Made by a program: the position numbers and the translations under genes. From NCBI RefSeq assembly GCF_000001735.4, contig NC_003076.8:12899835-12963834 (forward strand): 64,000 bases of DNA, given 5' to 3'. The notes below the pieces were generated by a model. That model saw only the letters and a list, made by a program, of their open reading frames with translations, ran no database searches and was not told where the DNA came from. Positions 12,335-23,600 of this stretch are shown piece by piece; within the stretch, counting starts at the first letter, position 1; every line of letters starts with the position of its first letter. Source of the stretch: Arabidopsis thaliana (Eukaryota; Streptophyta; Magnoliopsida; Brassicales; Brassicaceae).

Positions 12335-13589
12335 TTTCCATTTGTTTTTTACTTCTGTTGGATTCTTATCATGTCAGTCTTATATCTACAATATTTGTTG
12401 AATATTTGCTACTTCAATCTAAGAATTTACACTATCAAATATACATTCTAACAGGTGTTACTTAAATTATCTATATATCAACCATATCACCCAAATGCAG
12501 GCTTTCTACTTGCTTAAAGATTAAGAACCATGTACCTTTTCAGGATTGTTGTTGTCTGAGAGGTTTGTGAAGAATTTTATCGATTCTATGACTGCCATCA
12601 TGAAACATTCATTGTCATGTCCTCTAAACTTCAGAACATCCGTACTGCAGTTAAAGAACAAATCATTGCAGTTGTATTTTGGCAAATTGCATAAATATAT
12701 CAAGTAAAACAGAACAATCAAGATTCACAATCCCATTCAAATTTGTTTACCTTCTCAATATCACATTTAACATAACGAAATGTGATCAGCGGAAAATGAA
12801 TAAGAAATCGGACAACGCCAATAGACTAAACTCCAATCACCAGATTTTGACTTTGAAAGACCATTACACTTCGCCTTCTCCATTGATCAAAATTTCAATC
12901 GAATTCGATAAGATCTGATGAATTTGTGTGATTGATGAAAGAAAGAAGTTGATCAGATTTGTTGATATCCGAAAACCCAGTAAATCGAATCGAATTCTGC
13001 AATCGAATTGAAGAAAGCTCAATGTCAAAAAAATGAACTTAAGATCCATTCCCGTGTTTTATCGAATAGCATGTTTTGTTGACAATTATAACACTCTTTT
13101 TTTCTATTGGTTAGTAAAAATGTCATAAAAATAGGTTGTTTGTTGTTTTTGTTGTATTTAATTAAGTATAGATGAGTTTGAAACATTTACAGAATAAAAT
13201 ATTTATGAATAATTTAGAAATCACATATTTTTTTATTTTGTTTTGTGATTTTGTTTTCAACTTATAAAATTCTTAATTAAAATATATAATACATATGAAA
13301 ATAATTCACTTTCATTCTTATAATTATTCATAATAAAATTTACCTTATCTTCATTACTAATAAAATAACAAAATGTAATAAACAAAATTTCTCTAACACT
13401 TGACAAACATAGATTATAATATATAATACTATACTAAATACATATATAAAATTCCTTCCAATAAATAAATGCATATAAAAACAAATATACTCCAATACTC
13501 TAACTAATAAATCTAATATTTCAACCATTTGCTACAATGTAATTTGCTATACAAAATGATGAGTGTCAACACATCTATATTATAATAAA
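12335..13589. other. AT-rich Helitron tail, left of the MULE
   Basis: Very AT-rich and without recognisable coding sequence. The small open frames here have no family resemblance. It ends with TATAATAAA at 13581-13589, the left copy of the MULE target duplication. Confidence 0.5.
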
Positions 13590-13632
13590 GGGAATGTTAC
13601 ACTATTAGGCACTTTTAAGAAATGTTTTTACG
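13590..13632 (+). repeat. MULE left terminal inverted repeat
   Basis: Begins GGGAATGTTACAC and pairs imperfectly with the inverted right end at about 18135-18177. Confidence 0.75.
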
Positions 13633-14044
13633 TTTTAGGCACTTCCCAGGATTTAAGCACTTTTCCTTGTTTTTGGAAGAAATAAAGACAATTCTATCCT
13701 TCCCAAATTGAAGCATCTATTGCTTAACCGGTTCGATTGGTTTTGTTTGATATGATATCTAATAAAGCATGTGGCCAATAAGATTAAAACAGACGGTTGA
13801 GATCTGGAGATTAAAAAGGTAGTTACTTCACAATTACAGGCCGTCCGATTGTCCCCTTGTTATTTCGACGGACGAGATTATATCTTGGTAAACAGAGAAT
13901 CTCATTATCGACGAAAGAACGATGGCTGAGAATTCTTCCGGGCAAGGATGCATCAGATGTGAAGGAGACAAGAAATAGATCGGGTAGGGTATATTTCAAT
14001 TGGGAAGAAGGAAAATCGAATCTCTTGTTTATAACAAGAGAATA

Positions 14045-14126
14045 ATTGATAGATGGTTTGAGAGAGGTAAGAAACCTCATCAAATATTGATAGATGGTTT
14101 GAGAGAGGTAAGAAACCTCTTCAAAT
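14045..14126 (+). repeat. 41-bp tandem duplication (2 copies)
   Basis: Two adjacent 41-bp units (14045-14085 and 14086-14126) containing GATGGTTTGAGAGAGGTAAG differ at one position. They lie upstream of the WRNexo-like exon inside the MULE. Confidence 0.9.
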
Positions 14127-14381
14127 CCCAGAGATTTTCTCTTCTATTTTTCAATTTCTGCTTCTTTTTGATTTGAAAAATTCAATTCATTCGTTGTCTC
14201 ACCTTTTTCTCCATTTGATTTGAATTTCAAGTTCTTTTCTTTTCAATTTTCATCTTCTCAATGTATTAATCTATTCATGCCTTAATTTGTAGAATTAAGA
14301 ATTTTTTTCATAATAATGTGTTCGTTATTTGAATTATGTGGGCGGAGCAACTTAATAATGTGTATACTTTGTTGCAACTAG

Positions 14382-14548
14382 GAATTTTCCAACAATGAGA
14401 TTTGGTGGTAGGATTTTGTATAGCAAGACTACTATTGAGGTTGATAAGCGAGGATTGCAGCTTCTTAAGGTTCTTGAAACCAAGAGAGATGAATCTGGAA
14501 AAGCTTTTGTTGGCTTTGATATTGAGTGGAAACCAAGAATTAGAAAAT
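14382..14548 (+). pseudogene. WRN-exonuclease-like (WEX) gene fragment captured by the MULE
   Basis: After an acceptor-like CTAG, the sequence from 14382 encodes NFPTM followed by RFGGRILYSKTTIEVDKRG and then ESGKAFVGFDIEWKPRIRK. This matches what I recall of the start of the exonuclease domain of the plant Werner-like 3'-5' exonuclease (WRNexo/WEX), where FDIEW carries the first catalytic Asp and Glu of the DEDD family. The fragment covers only the region around the first catalytic motif (about 55 residues). The frame stays open for a few codons after RIRK and then ends, as expected when reading into an intron. The rest of the exonuclease domain was not found downstream. Function is almost certainly lost. 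WRNexo acts on DNA ends in complex with RecQ helicases. Confidence 0.75.
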
Positions 14549-14559
14549 GTGCTTTTGTT

Positions 14560-16340
14560 AACCTTCAGTTTTTCCTTTTTTGTGTCTGATTGCAGGTTTT
14601 GTCTTTTTCGTTTGCATTTCTTAAAGTATGCAATGTGATATGCATCTAGAACTGTATTTTATCTCTATGGATGCATATGTTGTCTTTTCTACTTTCTCTT
14701 TATATATCTTGATGATTAATGATGATGCTCTTGCTTTATATCGAATAGAGCCTTACGGTTGTTGTTTCCTTTTTGAATGTTCGGATGAAAGTGTAGAAGC
14801 CTCACTATTGCAGTTTTATGTAGTCTGGAATCTCATTGCTGCAAGCTTTTCATATGCTACTTTGTTCTACTAATAATATCTCTTAGACTTGTCTACTCAT
14901 ATATGTTAGTTGCTTGATAATGTTTTTTGACACATTCATGAACCATTGTGAGGTTTTCGTGATCTTAATATGGCATTGTCTGGTTGATTTCAAAAGCTTG
15001 ATTTAAATTTTGAGAACAATAGTGAGAACTGGACTTATCACATTTCCCAATATTTCAGATTTCAAAAGAACACTGCGATGGAAGCCCAAGTAGTCAAGTA
15101 CCTAAGAAAAAAATGTTAAGAATGAAAGTGAGAAAGAGAAACATGCAGTGTCTTGGCAACTCTAGGTCATAGTTGAGGTTAAACGCTGAGGAAGCTGATT
15201 GGTAACACCAATCTATTAAGGTGTCTCATGGTTGTCAAGAAAAGTTTACGAGAAAACACAAAAATGTATATCCATTTGTTCGGCACTAGGTGGATACACC
15301 GTCATTTCTTAAACTATATCCATCTGGTCGATGTTACATGGATACATCTCTACTTCTAAATATCATATATGAACATTTACTTGCGGATTGTCAGCTATAG
15401 GAATCCGTCCATTACTCTTCGAACATATGTTCTCCACCTAATGAAGTGTTCTTGTATTTGATTTTGGTGAACAATGTTTAGATTTGGTGATTCATCTTTC
15501 GTTTTCTGTTGTGCAGCTAAAATATAGGATCATTTCTATGGTGATATTCATATGATTATATTCAGAAATGGTTCATACGAGTGTGTAAACACTCTACCCT
15601 TAACGCTTTGCACAAAATCCTAATTTACTTACCTTAAAATTAAACTCAACCCCTCAACCCATGATCATTCTCCACTAAATCTGAAACCGTAAAACAAAAC
15701 ACTAATATACAAAAATTGATAATTTTACCGACCAATAAAACACATCTGCAGCAAATCAAAGACATAGGTGTCCATTGATGACTATCCAAGAGGTCTCGCT
15801 ATGTGGTCATATGTGACTTACGTGGTCGTTTCATTTCAATACACAAGTTTATAAATGAACGATAATCACTAATTCAAACGCCAATTCAAAGTAAATCATC
15901 GTTCATTTTTCTTTGACTATTTATTCACTTATGTATGGAAACTCCCATCATTATAACAAAAATTGTCTACTAATCCAAGATATAACAAGAAACATATATA
16001 CTTATATAGTGTATAGAATGACCACAATATCCATGTTTGCGTCTAAATGGATAAATTCCCTTGGATGACATCAATAAGTAGACGCTCAGCTGACCATATT
16101 TGTTTGTTCTGTCATCTATGGTCACCAATCATTTGAATTAAGTTGAATTCATGGATGCACAGTACGTCCGTTTGTGATGTAATTTAATGTAATGCAAGGA
16201 ATCATCTGCAAAATTGAATTAAAGAGAATATAAGATCAACACAAAAGCAAGTGTTTGGGGAACATATAACTAAAAACGAGACAAGAAGAATGAAAAAAAA
16301 CCCTTGATAAATGAGTAAGATTGAAAAGAATTTTGGGAGT
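14560..16340. other. MULE interior without recognised genes
   Basis: Probably includes intron or flank copied with the WRNexo-like exon (about 14.56-15.0 kb) and unassigned sequence. Around 15250-15370 there are two loosely similar stretches (GTATATCCAT and CTATATCCAT contexts). No gene recognised. Confidence 0.4.
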
Positions 16341-16342
16341 TT

Positions 16343-16411
16343 ACTTCTTCTGTTCCAACGCTGAAAACACAAGGTGCAAAAGCAAGTCCAGCTGATGTGT
16401 TCACCCACTCG
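16343..16411 (-). other. Exon-like sequence of unknown origin in the MULE
   Basis: On the minus strand a TTTCTTTAG acceptor-like site precedes an open stretch encoding EWVNTSAGLAFAPCVFSVGT, which ends near a GAAG/TAAAC junction. It has the look of a captured exon, but I do not recognise the parent gene. It could be part of the same capture as the UPRT fragment just to the right, or a third source. Confidence 0.3.
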
Positions 16412-16779
16412 CCTAAAGAAATTAACAGAGTTAGAAGTTTGCTATAAGTCAAGGTTTAATATTGATTAATCGACCAATTTTCTCAACACAAATCGACAAG
16501 TCGTTATAATGTTTTTTAAAAGAAGCGATATAATTTTCTCAACAACATTAGTGTAGTGTCCAAGAGACTAAAAAGCTAACGAGTCAACTTTATCCAAATT
16601 TTCTTCTTCTCCTGCAAATCCATGTCCCAAAATTAGTTATTGGTACTTGGAAACTAAAACCATTTTTGAATGATCAAACCAAAAAATGATCAAATTAAAG
16701 TTGCAAATGTAGATTGATTCTAGAGTTTATCGTGGATTCTCCAAATCTCAAAAAAGCATTAGCCATGAAAGACCAAACA

Positions 16780-17470
16780 TAACTAATTAATTCAATGTAA
16801 ACTCTGAACTCTTGGTTCAGACATTGGTCTATTTCAGATATCACTATCTTTAATGCTGGAAAACGTTTGCAGACACAATGGGTTCCCCTCCAACGATTGT
16901 CAGAAAGCAAGGTCACGATGAGGGAAAGAGAGAAGCAAAGAGACATAGAAGTAGATACATAGAGATCTTTAGCTTCTACATTCACAAATGAGCGAAAGAG
17001 CGATCTTTAGCTTTTTACACTAACCGATATAAGGTTGAGGAATATAATGTGAACTTCAGGAACTTTGTTCTGTATGAGTAGTTCAATGGCTTGATTAGCG
17101 GAGTTACCTTCACGAAGAAGCAGTATCACAAAATATGGATTTCAAGAAAAAAATATCCATCAAAAAGGACCAACATCGAAATATTCAATGTAGAGAGACA
17201 GAGTACCTATGAGTAAGACAAGATCCAGAAGCAGGACATGGCGTTCGGAGATGTCGTAAGGAAGCTTCTCATAAATAAGCTGATTCACATGAGAAGAGAA
17301 ACTTCAAAATTCTTGTTTATAAAAGGAGACTATACTTGATACTTATAAAAAGAGAGCAAAATATTAACAAGAAGACTTGTTTTCCATTATCGCTATCACG
17401 GTGAATGAGAATCTTCCCATTTTTAATTCCTTTGCAGCAAGCATGTAATACATTTTCCATTCTTTCACCA
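16780..17470 (-). pseudogene. UPRT domain of a uridine kinase-like (UKL) gene, captured fragment
   Basis: Four exon-like blocks on the minus strand read in order as the uracil phosphoribosyltransferase half of plant uridine kinase-like proteins. About 17377-17470 encodes SGERMENVLHACCKGIK and KILIHRDSDNGKQ. 17207-17280 encodes LIYEKLPYDISERHVLLLD. About 17031-17109 encodes GNSANQAIELLIQ and VHIIFLNLIS. About 16780-16893 encodes HCVCKRFPALKIVISEIDQ. In intact proteins the second and third blocks meet at the PRPP-binding loop (DPxLxTG); here this is degraded to DLVLLI plus G. The C-terminal GDRYFGTD motif is not seen. Introns are retained, so the copy came from genomic DNA. The parent enzyme salvages uracil to UMP; this fragment is not expected to. 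Confidence 0.8.
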
Positions 17471-17479
17471 CTAAGAACA

Positions 17480-18134
17480 CAAGTAAATTTATGCCTTACA
17501 TGATGTAAAAAAGTTGGAAGAATAAGCATCTTATCATATCAAATTTAACCAAATACAATACATTTCAAATGCTCACTTTCTAATAATTGAGACCCCACAA
17601 AGTTTCTTGCAGAAATCAACACCGGTATAGACAGTTTGAAGCCGAAGAACAGAAGTCGAGAATGTAATTGTAGGCAAAGAACATAAGTCAAATTTAGGTT
17701 CTTACGCCAGAATCAAACAGAGGTTGATTACGCTGGAGTCGAATTTAGGGTTCTTATTATGCCGGAGTCGAATTTAGGGTTCTTAAGGACTTATAAAACT
17801 GTAAAAAAAGTTGAGAAATAGACTGAGAGAATGAAAGAATCAAATCGAGTGAATCATGTGACGGTGTACTGGAGAATTAATCGAAAAATTAAGCCAGATA
17901 ATTAGTCGGAGATATGGGAAACGATGAGACGATAAAAGTTTTTTACAAGATTCTGTTATTCTTGTGAACTATGTAAGAAGTTGACATTGATTAGTAAATC
18001 ATGGATAAACTGAATCTATAAACTAAAATTTGATTAAAATAAATAAACCGTCGGTTATATGCCTGACCAATAATTTTGGGTATAATGGTCAATTTAGTAG
18101 GGAAAAGTGTCTAATGTTTTTGAAGTGTTGGAAC
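17480..18134. other. MULE right interior
   Basis: Contains a near-duplicated phrase, GAGTCGAATTTAGGGTTCTT, at about 17728-17748 and 17764-17784. No gene recognised. It may be upstream sequence of the UPRT capture. Confidence 0.4.
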
Positions 18135-18177
18135 ACGTCAAATGTTTTTAAAAAGTACCTCTTACTGTAATATTCTC
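18135..18177 (-). repeat. MULE right terminal inverted repeat
   Basis: Inverted, begins GAGAATATTACAG. It is followed at once by the second TATAATAAA (18178-18186). Confidence 0.75.
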
Positions 18178-18320
18178 TATAATAAATTAGTATTATAAAT
18201 ATTACAAAACCATAAGATAAAAAAATAAAAAAATAATAAATAAATACCCTAATACTATTAAAACGTCATAGTACAATAGTTTCCAAAAACTCCCGCAACA
18301 TGTATTTATATATCAAATTT

Positions 18321-18354
18321 TCACACCCGGGCGAAGCACGGGTTATCAATCTAG
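18321..18354 (+). repeat. Helitron 3' terminus (hairpin + CTAG)
   Basis: CACACCCGGGCGAAGCACGGG forms a short GC-rich stem-loop in an AT-rich context, 8 bases before CTAG at 18351-18354, and the next base is T. This is the canonical end of Brassicaceae Helitrons, where the hairpin acts as the replication terminator. Confidence 0.8.
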
Positions 18355-19897
18355 TTAGATATAAAAACATAACCAAACACTTCAATTCTGAAATTTACAA
18401 ACTAAACATTCAAAAAAACCTAATCTATATCATAAGTTCCATGTTCTTTCATTGTCATGATTGATATTTTTAAACAAGTTCTAAAATAAGTTACGAAACC
18501 GATGATTTATATACCTAAAGTTCTGTATGTACTCTATATCACTAAAATGGTAGCTTTTCAGTAATTTTTATCAATAGATTAGATCAAACTATGTGGATTT
18601 CAAAATTTTGTGTTCTGAAGTTTTCCAAAATATCACAAAACAGTCCCTCTTTGCACCTTATTTGCGACGAAAAAAGAAAACTGTCGCATTTTGCAACCAA
18701 TTACCTATGTATTACCAACTATCGATTTTTGCATTTCGAAATATTAAAGTTTGGTCTGTTTATATGTTTTCTTGGACGTTGATACTTTAATTTGATCGAT
18801 ATTAGATATAAAAACATAACCAAACACTTCAATTCTGAAATTTACAAACGAAACATTCAAAAAAACCTAATCTATATCATAAGTTCCATGTTCTTTAATT
18901 GTCATGATTGATATTTTAAAACAAGTTCTAAAATAAGTTACGAAACCGATGATTTATATACCTAAAGTTCTGTATGTACTCTATATCACTAAAATGGGTG
19001 TTTTTCAGTAATTTTTATCAATAAGATTGGATCAAACTATGTGGATTTCAAAAGTTTGTTTTCTGAAGTTTTCCAAAACGTCACAAAACAGTCGCTCTTT
19101 GCAACTTATTTGTGACAAAAAATGAAAATAATCGCACTTTGCAACCAATTACCTACGTATTACCAACTCTCGATTTTTGCGTTTCGAAATTTTAAAGTTT
19201 TGGTGTGTTTATATGTTTTCTTATATGTTGATACTTTAATTTGATCGATATTAGATATAAAAACATAACCAAACACTCGAATTCTGAATTTTACAAACTA
19301 AACATTAAAAAAAAAACTAATCTATATGATAAGTTTCATGTTCTTTCATTGTCATGATTGATATTTTCAAACAAGTTCTAAACTAAGTTATGAAACCAAT
19401 GATTTATATATACCTAAAGTTCTGTATGTACTCTATATCACTAAAATGAGTGCTTTTCAGTAATATTTAACAATAGATTGGATCAAACTATGTGGATTTC
19501 AAAAGTTTGTCTTTTGAAGTTTTCCAAAATATCACAAAACAGTACCTCTTTGCACCTTATTTGCGACGAAAAAAGAAAACTGTCGCATCTTGCAACCAAT
19601 TACCTACGTATTACCAACTATCGATTTTTGGGTTTGAAATATTAAAGTTTGGTTTGTTTATATGTTTTCTTAGACGTTGATACTTTAATTTGATCGATAT
19701 TAAACATAACCAAACACTTCAATTCTGAAATTTACAAACGAAACATTCAAAAAAACCTAATCTATATCATAAGTTCCATGTTCTTTCATTGTCATGTTTG
19801 ATATTTTTAAACAAGTTCTAAAATAAGTTACGAAACCGATGATTTATATACCTAAAGTTCTGTATATACTCTATATCACTAAAATGGGTGCTTTTCA
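18355..19897 (+). repeat. ~448-bp tandem repeat, about 3.4 copies
   Basis: Units start with TTAGATATAAAAACATAACC at about 18355, 18802 and 19251. A fourth, at about 19700, lacks the first ~8 bases and stops at 19897. Spacing is 447-449 bp, and copies differ mainly by scattered substitutions. The unit is AT-rich with a conserved core containing ACCGATGATTTATATACCTA and CTCTATATCACTAAAATG. Small open frames in it are repeats of the same chance frame. The array is bounded by the Helitron end on the left and by Athila coding sequence on the right. Confidence 0.9.
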
Positions 19898-20218
19898 CAG
19901 AAGGACATGGCTGCTCAAATCAAAGACTTCCAGAGTAAGCCAAGGCCCCCATCTCCCACTCCCAAAGTAAGAAGAAGCGGATCCACGAGTTCAGCTGCAA
20001 GAAGGGCTGACAAGATTGACCAACCTCGAGCTTCATCATTTGATCCTCGGGAAGTGATCTTCGAGCTGAGAGAGCCAAGGAGAAGGCAGAGGAGAGCATC
20101 CAAACGCTCGACAACCTACTCGATCGGACATGACGAGCAAAATCCTCCCGCTTCAACATCAGTTCCTGCTTATACTCAAGAGAGTATGGACGATTTCGTC
20201 TCCGTCTACTTCACCTGA
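19898..20218 (+). pseudogene. C-terminal end of Athila ORF (putative env-like position)
   Basis: Encodes AAQIKDFQSKPRPPSPTPK, then a basic/Ser-rich stretch, and ends with SMDDFVSVYFT and a TGA at 20216-20218. The same sequence recurs on the minus strand at about 28616-29020 and again at about 30300-30690, where it is the C-terminus of the Athila ORF. Only about the last 107 residues remain. The product lies where env sits in retroviruses; its function is unknown. Confidence 0.8.
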
Positions 20219-20665
20219 TCACTGAGGTAACACCACCACTACTATTGTATATACCGTAGCTTTTTGTTTTTCTTTGTTTGTTGTTTGTTTTGGTCTTGAT
20301 TTTTATTAACTGTGTAATTTAAGTTTGGTGGAGAGTTCAAGACGTATTTGACATTGTGTTCTCTTTTCTTAACTCAAATTTTGCATCATCTAAGGCATAG
20401 AAAAAACCATAAAAATTTGATTTTTTTCAAAAAATGATTTCACAAAAACAGAGTGTCAAGTAGATTGCATTGCATTTTACGGTTGTATATAGTGTGCTTG
20501 CATTTAGGATTGCTCATTTGCATAGGGGATAATGATGATTTCAAACCTATTAGCATGTAAATTCAGTGAAGTAAGTTCAATGCACAGGTTGTTAGTTCTC
20601 TGTTGCATAACCGATTGTTTCTCTGAAGTAAGACCGCACCCCACTTTGAATTTACAACTTGACTA
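20219..20665. other. A1 3' untranslated region, first part
   Basis: Non-coding Athila 3' region. It matches, inverted, the sequence at about 28150-28615. Confidence 0.7.
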
Positions 20666-23600
20666 TACTACAAGAAAACCTGCATTTTGGGACGGTTAGT
20701 TGTGACCTTTTATTCAGTCATAAAATATAGTTACTTCTTTGTGACGACAATCTCCGTTACACATTCAAATAGAATTCGTCCTTCCCAATATCAGCCGGCG
20801 ACACGACCCCATAAGTCACCACCCCAAACGATACAAACCCCGACTCCTGCTCGTTCTCACTCGCAATCTGGCTCTCAACAACCGCCTCTTATTCGTCGAA
20901 AGCAACAACAACCTCTTGCTTGTCAACATCAGATTCCTTATCTTCAAGAACAGCCTTCTCAGGATCCACCAGAGACACAGTTCATACCAAACCATCAAAA
21001 CCCTAATAATCATGAAGAGGAAGATGGGGAAGAAGATGGGGACGAATTCAAGGAAGAAGATGGGGAGGAAGTCGACGAAGAAGAACAAAACCCTAATGTC
21101 GACTACCAAGAGCTGTTGGATCGCTTACTTGCCTTGCCAGGCCGACAACATCTTATGATTCTGTCTCAAGAGCCTATTCCATGAGTCGAGACTCTTTGGT
21201 AAGCTCTATAATTCTCTCCTTCTAGAAACAGATGAAGATTATGAAATGGTGATAAAGCTAAGTATGGTCTGGATTCTTTGTGTTGGACGGCACTATTTGT
21301 TTTGTGTTGGCTCTAGTGCAATGATTTGGCTTTAGTGTTGGCTCTAGCGCAATGATTTGGGCTGCAGTTTTTGTTTGGTCTTAATGTCTTTGTTTTGTGT
21401 TGGCTCACCTAAAGTCGATTTGGTCTGAAGTTTGTGCTTGGTCTGTTTGTATTTGTTAAACAATGTCTCACCTAAAGTCGATTTGGTCTGCGGTCAACAG
21501 TTTTGGTCTGCTTGTCTTTGTTTTGTGTTGGCAAGTCGATTTGGTCTGTAGTCTTTGTTTGGTCTGCTTGTAATGTTAAGTGTTGGCTCACCTAAAGTCG
21601 TTTTAAAATAGTCTTTGTTTTGGTCTGCAGTCTTTGTTTTGTTTTGCAGTCTCTCTTTTGGTCTACGAGTTTTTGTTTTGTGTTTTTGTTTTAAAACCAT
21701 TTCATTTTTGCTAATTCTCTGTTGGTTGCAGCAACTAAGTCGATTATGTTTATATTTGCAATGTCTTGGTGGTTTACCTACAGTGACATAGGCTTAATAC
21801 TTAGTCATATTTTTTTTACAGGTTTAACCACCACAATGGAAAGCTGTCTAAAGTGATTTTGAGCATATTTAGGAGGAAGTTCGATGGGCCATACTTCAAT
21901 TGGTAGGTTACTCCAATAGCCACTCAAAAGAAATACTTCAGAAATTTTGCGGTAATGTCTTAAATACCTTTCATTCTATTATTGTTTACTTTGACTTACT
22001 CTTACTATCTTTGCAAACTTAGCTGCTTGTTATGTAGCAAAAGTATATTGGGATCAAGGCATTACTGAGCTCGTTAAAGAAGGTTTCTTGGTTATAGCCA
22101 AGACAAGGATGAAAAGGATTGTCAGTCAAGCAAAGAAGAGTGGTGAACAACCACCGTGGATTCGTGATACACTTTGGAAACAGATGTTGGTGCATTGGAA
22201 CACTGAAGATGCTCAACTGAAAAGTGAAACAGCTTCAAACTGTAGAAACTAAGATCGGGGAGGTCTTGGGGTGCACAAACACTTAGCCGGTCAGAAATCT
22301 TTTGTGCAAGTTCATCAAGAAATGGTAAGAGTTGTCTTTCCATCCAAACAGTTCACTTAACAGCTTTCTATTATTACCTTCACATAAGCTTGTCTTTTTC
22401 TGTTTAATTTTCTTGGTCAGGAGGAACGTTTGAAGCGTCATGTATCATATGGGGAATTGTTTATGCAAACACATACAAGGGCTGATGGATCTTTTGTAGA
22501 TCAGATATATCAGCATGTTGGTGAGGCTTATATGAAGATGATGGAAGAGAGGATGGCTGAAATGGACGAGGATGGTCCTCAAGTTTCTGATAATTCCTCG
22601 CAACATTCAACTCATCGTACGCTCAACATTGATGAAAAGAATGAGATTTTTCTTAAGGTAATTTATTTCTGTTTTTATTTTGCTTACAATTTGCTTGTCT
22701 TTGTTTGCTTGGATTATGATTGATTATGAGCAATGGATACTTAGAGTAATTATGATTGTCTTTGGTGATTGTATTTGTCTTCTCGTTTCAATGTACTCAC
22801 ATAGATGGCAAAAGGAACCATTTTGGCCTTGGATCACTTGTGGAGACACTAAACAAAAGAAGAAGGAAAGAGAGTTATGCGAGCTCTTCTACATCAACGG
22901 TTGTGCAGCTTCAAGAGCAGCTACAGCTCAAGATATCTGAACAAGAGGAGCAAAATGCAAAACGTGATGTGGAGCACTGCCAATCTCAATCTCGGATAGC
23001 CAACTTGGAGAAGCTCGTCCTCTTCATGAAAGAAAAAGATCCTGAGTTGGCTGCTTATTTGTCAACTGATTCTACTGAACCTGAACCAGGCACACATTCA
23101 ACCACCACAACTCCATCCACACTTCCAACCACCACAGACACCGCACTAGCCATCACAGTTGTAGGCACCACACCCTTAGTCTCCACTTCACCTACTATTT
23201 CTAACACTTCTTCTAACCATTAAACTTGATCTTTTGTTGCTTTTGTTGTTTTTGTTGTTTTTGTTGAAACTTGTTTAGGATTTGTATGACTATGGTTTTC
23301 TGAATGTAAACATAATTAGTGTCTTAATGTTAACATGATTAGAGATTATTGGCTTTTGAATCGATATAAATGAGGTTTATCATTCCATTCATAAGACCAA
23401 TTTGTGACTAAACCAAAACAATACATGTGACTAATTTGTGACCAAACCAATTATATAATTGTGACCACTTTGTGACCAAACTTATTCAAAATATGTGACA
23501 ATAATGTGACCGACACATTACAAAACTGTAACCAATTTGTGACTAAATCAAATTACACAAAATTGTTACAAAGTGGCACAATCGTTGCTTTAACGGTACT

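Larger units (their letters stand above)
13590..18177. mobile_element. MULE (Pack-MULE-like) with captured gene fragments
   Basis: A 4588-bp element flanked by a perfect 9-bp direct repeat TATAATAAA (13581-13589 and 18178-18186), the duplication length of Mutator-like elements. Its ends form an imperfect terminal inverted repeat of about 43 bp: the left end starts GGGAATGTTACACTATTAGG and the right end, inverted, starts GAGAATATTACAGTAAGAGG, roughly 75 percent matching. No MuDR-type transposase frame is visible, so it is non-autonomous. Inside are an exon of a WRN-exonuclease-like gene on the plus strand and several exons of a UPRT-domain gene on the minus strand, with introns retained. This is the hallmark of a Pack-MULE that copied genomic rather than mRNA-derived sequence. 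Confidence 0.8.
2763..18354 (+). mobile_element. Degraded autonomous Helitron (RPA + RepHel)
   Basis: Composite of two RPA-like pseudogenes, a RepHel pseudogene and a long AT-rich tail ending in a Helitron 3' signature: a GC-rich hairpin at 18325-18343 (arms CCCG and CGGG) followed by CTAG at 18351-18354 and a T. This gene set is that of plant autonomous Helitrons, which move by rolling-circle-like replication and insert between A and T. The 5' terminus is not visible; the left part is lost in or beyond the LTR element at 866-2762. A MULE (13590-18177) is nested in the tail. Without it the tail after RepHel is about 1.4 kb. It could instead be two Helitrons, with the 3' end belonging to a short one starting at 13574. 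Confidence 0.65.

Noticed and set aside
13574-13589. TCTATATTATAATAAA as the 5' end of a short Helitron ending at 18354
   Set aside because: The start looks right, but the sequence to its left is not the tandem-repeat unit that the 3' flank implies. The removed-MULE element would be only about 184 bp. Kept as an alternative, not as a feature.
18591-19680. Repeated ~62-residue open frames
   Set aside because: They are the same chance frame in successive tandem repeat units, with one frame or another open in each.
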